64,000 bases of DNA. Origin: Drosophila miranda. Taxonomy: Eukaryota > Arthropoda > Insecta > Diptera > Drosophilidae. Where the stretch lies: NCBI RefSeq assembly GCF_003369915.1, contig NC_046673.1:24171718-24235717 (forward strand), given 5' to 3'. The notes under the pieces are model-generated. The model ran no database searches. It was not told where the DNA came from and saw only the letters and a list, made by a program, of their open reading frames with translations. Made by a program: the position numbers and the translations under genes. Of this stretch, positions 60,499 to 64,000 are shown piece by piece. The number at the start of each line of letters is the position of its first letter. The first letter of the stretch is position 1.

Positions 60499-60707
60499 TA
60501 TACCCTTGCAAAGGTTCGATCGTTCGATGTTCGTTCAGCCGTGTTTGCCACAGAGAGCGGGGAGCATATCTGATGGCCATCGTGTAAGACGGGGAACCCC
60601 CGTCACTTAAGCGTTCACTTAATCATATGTGGGAGCCATCGGTCGAGCATCGAATCTGTCTGCCAGTAACTCAATTAAGTCTGCAAGTGTATCTAAAGCT
60701 TCGGCCA
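60499..60707 (+). repeat. Longer member of the TACCCTTGC...GCTTCGGC repeat family
   Basis: Begins 'tatacccttgcaaagg' and ends 'gtgtatctaaagcttcggcc'. The about 210 bases between contain no open frame of note. It is the most complete copy in the window. Confidence 0.45.
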
Positions 60708-60782
60708 TTGATAGTTTTTTTGCTTGCCGGTCGATTAGCATTTGCTGAGTGACTCTTATTTTTTTTTATTTCATTTTGAGGG

Positions 60783-60801
60783 TTTATTTTAATGGTTTAT
60801 T
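60783..60801 (-). terminator. Poly(A) signals AATAAA (two) of the 61.1 kb gene
   Basis: On the minus strand AATAAA is present at 60801-60796 and 60788-60783, about 52 and 65 bases after the stop codon of the 102-residue gene. Confidence 0.55.
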
Positions 60802-60852
60802 TCAATCGAATTTCACGTCTGTCATTGGGGAGCCAAGCATGAGGAATTATTT

Positions 60853-61161
60853 CTAGGGTTCTTTGGTGTTGTATTTTGATACAAAGAAATCTTTGGGGTA
60901 TATATATTTGAGAATGGATGCCCGAGACACCTTAACGATGCCACAGTAGCGGAGCACACTGCTGGTGGTCATCTCGACACAGTCCTCCATCACCACATCG
61001 CCGGTGAATGTCTCCTTGACGGCCACGCCGTGCAGGAACCGGCGACAGCCGTCGGCTTTGGGTGGTATCTCCAGCTTCAGATACCTCGATTGAGCGAAAA
61101 ACCTTCCCGTGTCTGGATCGTCGGGGATGCTAGCGAGGATCTCAAATGCATTCACGTCCAT
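60853..61161 (-). CDS. Sm/LSm-fold protein, NAA38-like, 102 aa
   Basis: The ATG at 61161 follows immediately on a TATTACAG acceptor, so an upstream 5'UTR exon is expected, as in the 131-residue relative. The 102 residues contain 'SRYLKLEI' at 25-32 (strand 1), 'RRFLHGVAV' at 40-48 (strand 2, with the conserved Gly), 'GDVVMEDCVE' at 54-63 (Sm1 strand with the D/N-h-h-h-x-D-x-x-E pattern) and 'YCGIVKVSRASILKYI' at 72-87 (Sm2 pair). The fold and the 'VKVSR' loop fit NAA38/LSMD1-type LSm proteins better than spliceosomal Sm. The closest copy is the truncated one at 56.9 kb, with shared upstream DNA; the 17.7 kb pseudogene is the next. Two AATAAA signals follow. Biological role unknown. Confidence 0.75.
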   Translation of the reverse strand: MDVNAFEILASIPDDPDTGRFFAQSRYLKLEIPPKADGCRRFLHGVAVKETFTGDVVMEDCVEMTTSSVLRYCGIVKVSRASILKYIYPKDFFVSKYNTKEP

Positions 61162-61499
61162 CTGTAATACGAGAACAAATTACTTCAGTCCATGGAAACA
61201 TTAAATAATATTTTCACGATTTTCGCCTCAGGAAATACTACAAATATACAGCTGTGAGGCAGCTGAGTTGTTTCTCTCTCTCTCGGATTTAGATTGACAG
61301 AAAAAGGAATCGAAAGGGAAACAATTAATTGTATTTATTTAGCGAAGTTACTTGTCCCAATTTGGTGGCGTTCAAATAAAAAGAGATGGGAATAATTCGG
61401 CCATACTCAAGAGTCTGTGATCCTCAAATGTGCCTCTATCTTAGGTGTATCTTGAGTACGAATGGTGATGTATCTATGTCCCTACTTGCTTGATGTTTA

Positions 61500-64000
61500 T
61501 TGGCATTTGAATTTCAATTGATTATTTATCTCGGGGGGAATAGCAGAATAATCACTGCGCTTCATAGATGGAGTAACCCAGTGACAAAGAAATGTATTTA
61601 TACAGCTGTGGAAAAACTGTGAGCAGGAGAAAGGGGTGAAGGAAAATAGCAGCCGAAGAAATCACAATTACAAAGAAGAGGGAAAGTCCTGCCTCAAGGT
61701 CGAAGCCCTAGATACCCTTTGCCGAGAATCTATATTCTTTTCGGAATTTCAAACCGTTGCTAGTAGTAATACATGCGCGAAACTTAAAGATTCCTCCGAA
61801 TTCCGGAAATTCCACACCACGGACCCGCACGCGCCTCTCTTTTTCTCTCTCTATCAATATGTACGAGTATGTTTTATTTATTGACTCTCTTTTGGACCCC
61901 CTGAATGTCAGGATGCCGCATTTTGACAGTTGGCACGTAGTTCTGGCCAAGACGCAGCAGCAGCAGCGGGAGAGTCGGCCGCATAAAATGTACCAAGACG
62001 ATGGGGAGTATACGTAATATGAGTTATGAGCCAGACTCGACGATCACGTAGCCGTGCCTCCCCCATGGCTCTTGGTGTTCCTCTATGACTCCCCCCTTAT
62101 CCATTCTGAATTCCTTCTCCTGTGAAATAATGTTAATGCCAAACAATTAAATACGGGGGCAAAGGGAAACTTCCCCTGACTTTCCACCACGATTGCAAAT
62201 TTAATTACATCTGTAAACAATTTTTTCTTGCCACCACCTCTGGACAGCCCCCCCTCAACCCACGAGAAAGAGACACAAGCAAAACAGTTTTTCCTTTTGT
62301 TTTTTTATGATATTTTTCCTTTCCATTTTTTACGTGTGTGTGTGTGTTTCTGTGTGTGTGCGGCCATTAGCAGGGGCCAAAACTAAAGGGAAAACTGCAA
62401 TGCCATAGTGAGGAGTGAGGAGTGAGGAGTGAGGAGCGAGGAGCGAGAGCTGGGGCTGCTACGCGCTGAGAAAAGCAATTTTCCGGTTGAGTTTACAAAT
62501 GGCGGGCGCGGTATCCGGTCTCTTCCCGGGTCCCGGTTCCGGCGCTGAAAATAAATGACATATCACAGAGTCTGGTCACCTTTATGGGATGCCCAAAGTA
62601 AACATATGAAAGCAATGCCCAGATGGATGGTCAGCCCGTGCGGGGTGTTCGGGTGCAAAGAGGGTGGAATATGGGGTAGATAGCAGGGGTACATAGGGTG
62701 TTGGATGGGGGTTTTCCCAGTTCCCAGTTCCCAGTTCCAACTATGAAACTGGTTCGAGTTCAGATGTGGTTTGGATGGGATAGGGATTCGACGGTCAGTT
62801 TATTCGATTTTTTTAATATTCTGCCTATACATCCGATATCTTTTGAACCAGATTCATTATTTCTGGAGCATACAAAAGAGAGAGTAGGATTTTGGCGATC
62901 TCTATTTCCTCTATATCCGTCTGTCTCTCTTGTTTGCAGTTCGAAAGATATGTACATACATATGCCCTGCTCTGCCCCTCCCCGCCAGATATCAATAAAT
63001 GGGTTCCCTCTCATTTGCAGGCAGCTCTCGTATCCCTGGTCGGTATATCGTTGTTTACACACCCACACACCCACACACACACACACACACACACGAGGAC
63101 AGTTATGAATGGCAATCCATTCGTTTAATGGAATTTCGTGTTGTTTAACTTTTACGTGGCGCCAAAGTCATGGAAGCGAATGGATGGCAGCCCCCTGCCC
63201 CTCTATATCACACTCACACCCACACCCACACACACATACACATGTGTGCTTTTGGAGCGTCCTTGGCAGCTGTTTGCGGGTCAACTTGGGGTCACCATTA
63301 CCCTTTCCCTAGCCGCCCAAAACCCACCACATAGAACATCGTCATAAAGCTTTATGAGCATTTATTATGCAAGACTTCTGGCTGGGTCAAGTTTCTGTCT
63401 GTGTTTTAGTTTTATGATCGCTTCCGCCTCGACACCTGCCTCCCATCCAACTCTCTCTCTCTCTCTCTCTCTGTGTGGCCTCTTGGCCATGTTTTAATTT
63501 CAATAAACGCACATTTTATGACTCCTCAGGTTTATGGCCACCCCAGGCCTCAGGTTTTTGGCCCGAGTTGGATTTATTTATCTTTCATTTCACTACTAGT
63601 TTTGCAAAGGCGAAGGCCAGGCTTCAAACTGAACGAATGGAATCAATCGGGGGAGAGGGCAGGGAATGTTATCTTATGGGTGTGTAATCCAGTCAAATTT
63701 CACAATATATAGAGCCATAATTTGGCAAAACACTTCAAATCTAAATATCGACTTTTTCGGCATTTTCCAATATATAGAAGTATCACAACTAAAACTGTGG
63801 CATACTTTTGGGCTTGGTCCATTACAAATTTGAATGTGGAAATAAATTTATGTACCATGAGACCATGTGTACCGCGTACCCACTCGTATCACTTTTGGGT
63901 ACATTCATGCTCTGCCGCTCTGCCGGGTCAAAAAGTGGCCGAACTTTTATGGGAGACACTGTCTATATTTGAAAAAACGTTTCGATGATTCCGATACTCT
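61500..64000. other. Intergenic, no gene seen
   Basis: A repeat end like that at 57.16 kb lies in reverse at 61698-61719. A GAGGAGT-type 7-base array occupies 62408-62448, CA runs lie near 63060-63093 and 63210-63243, and a CT run near 63451-63472. No recognisable exon, promoter or RNA gene. Confidence 0.5.
62408..62448. repeat. (GAGGAGT)n minisatellite
   Basis: About six 7-base units with T/C variation in the last two. Confidence 0.9.

Noticed and set aside
1..64000. tRNA, rRNA or CRISPR array
   Set aside because: No tRNA cloverleaf boxes, rRNA sequence or regularly spaced identical repeats with unique spacers were seen. The tandem arrays present are simple eukaryotic microsatellites.

Overview
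The window looks like nuclear DNA of a Drosophila species. It has large gene-poor spaces full of CA/TG, CT, CAG and 6-8 bp tandem repeats, short introns (58-84 bp) with GTAAGT-type donors, TATA/Inr promoters and AATAAA signals. The clearest gene is a near-identical Idgf4 orthologue. Idgf4 is X-linked in D. melanogaster, so the window is probably from the X (Muller element A). Differences across the protein argue against D. melanogaster itself; I cannot name the species from the sequence alone.

Layout. 1-13.5 kb: no convincing gene, mostly simple repeats. 13.57-14.12 kb: a compact single-exon gene for a 76-residue Sm/LSm-fold protein with a textbook TATA/Inr promoter and two overlapping GC-rich hairpins just after the stop. 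17.64-17.89 kb: a decayed copy of the same family. 18-24.4 kb: repeats, no gene. 24.9-27.25 kb: Idgf4 (three coding exons, 5'UTR intron). 27.3-43.4 kb: no gene; contains a 40-base C run and an AT-rich, satellite-like block at 36.7-37.3 kb. 43.5-45.0 kb: a secreted pancreatic-lipase-family gene with four coding exons and an intact Ser-Asp-His triad. 45-51.5 kb: no gene; a structured repeat-like segment at 45.1 kb and a cluster of CGATA/TATCG motifs at 49.6 kb. 51.5-61.2 kb: a small-gene cluster, all on the minus strand, with a 131-residue LSm-like protein, an EndoG-like protein lacking its DRGH catalytic segment, a truncated LSm-like copy and an intact 102-residue LSm-like copy. 58.5-59.0 kb holds promoter-like and exon-like signals on the plus strand. 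61.5-64 kb: no gene seen.

How the genes relate. Idgf4 and the lipase are ordinary secreted proteins and appear unrelated to each other. The distinctive content is a dispersed family of five small Sm-fold genes or gene remnants, resembling the NatC auxiliary subunit NAA38/LSMD1 more than spliceosomal Sm proteins. The family is in different stages of birth and decay: three open, one broken by a repeat, one without start codon. Two of the copies are parts of one duplicated segment. Next to them lies a catalytically gutted EndoG paralogue resembling the Drosophila testis EndoG-like (Tengl) class. Together these suggest a fast-evolving, possibly testis-biased X-linked gene nursery. The expression claim is inference only.
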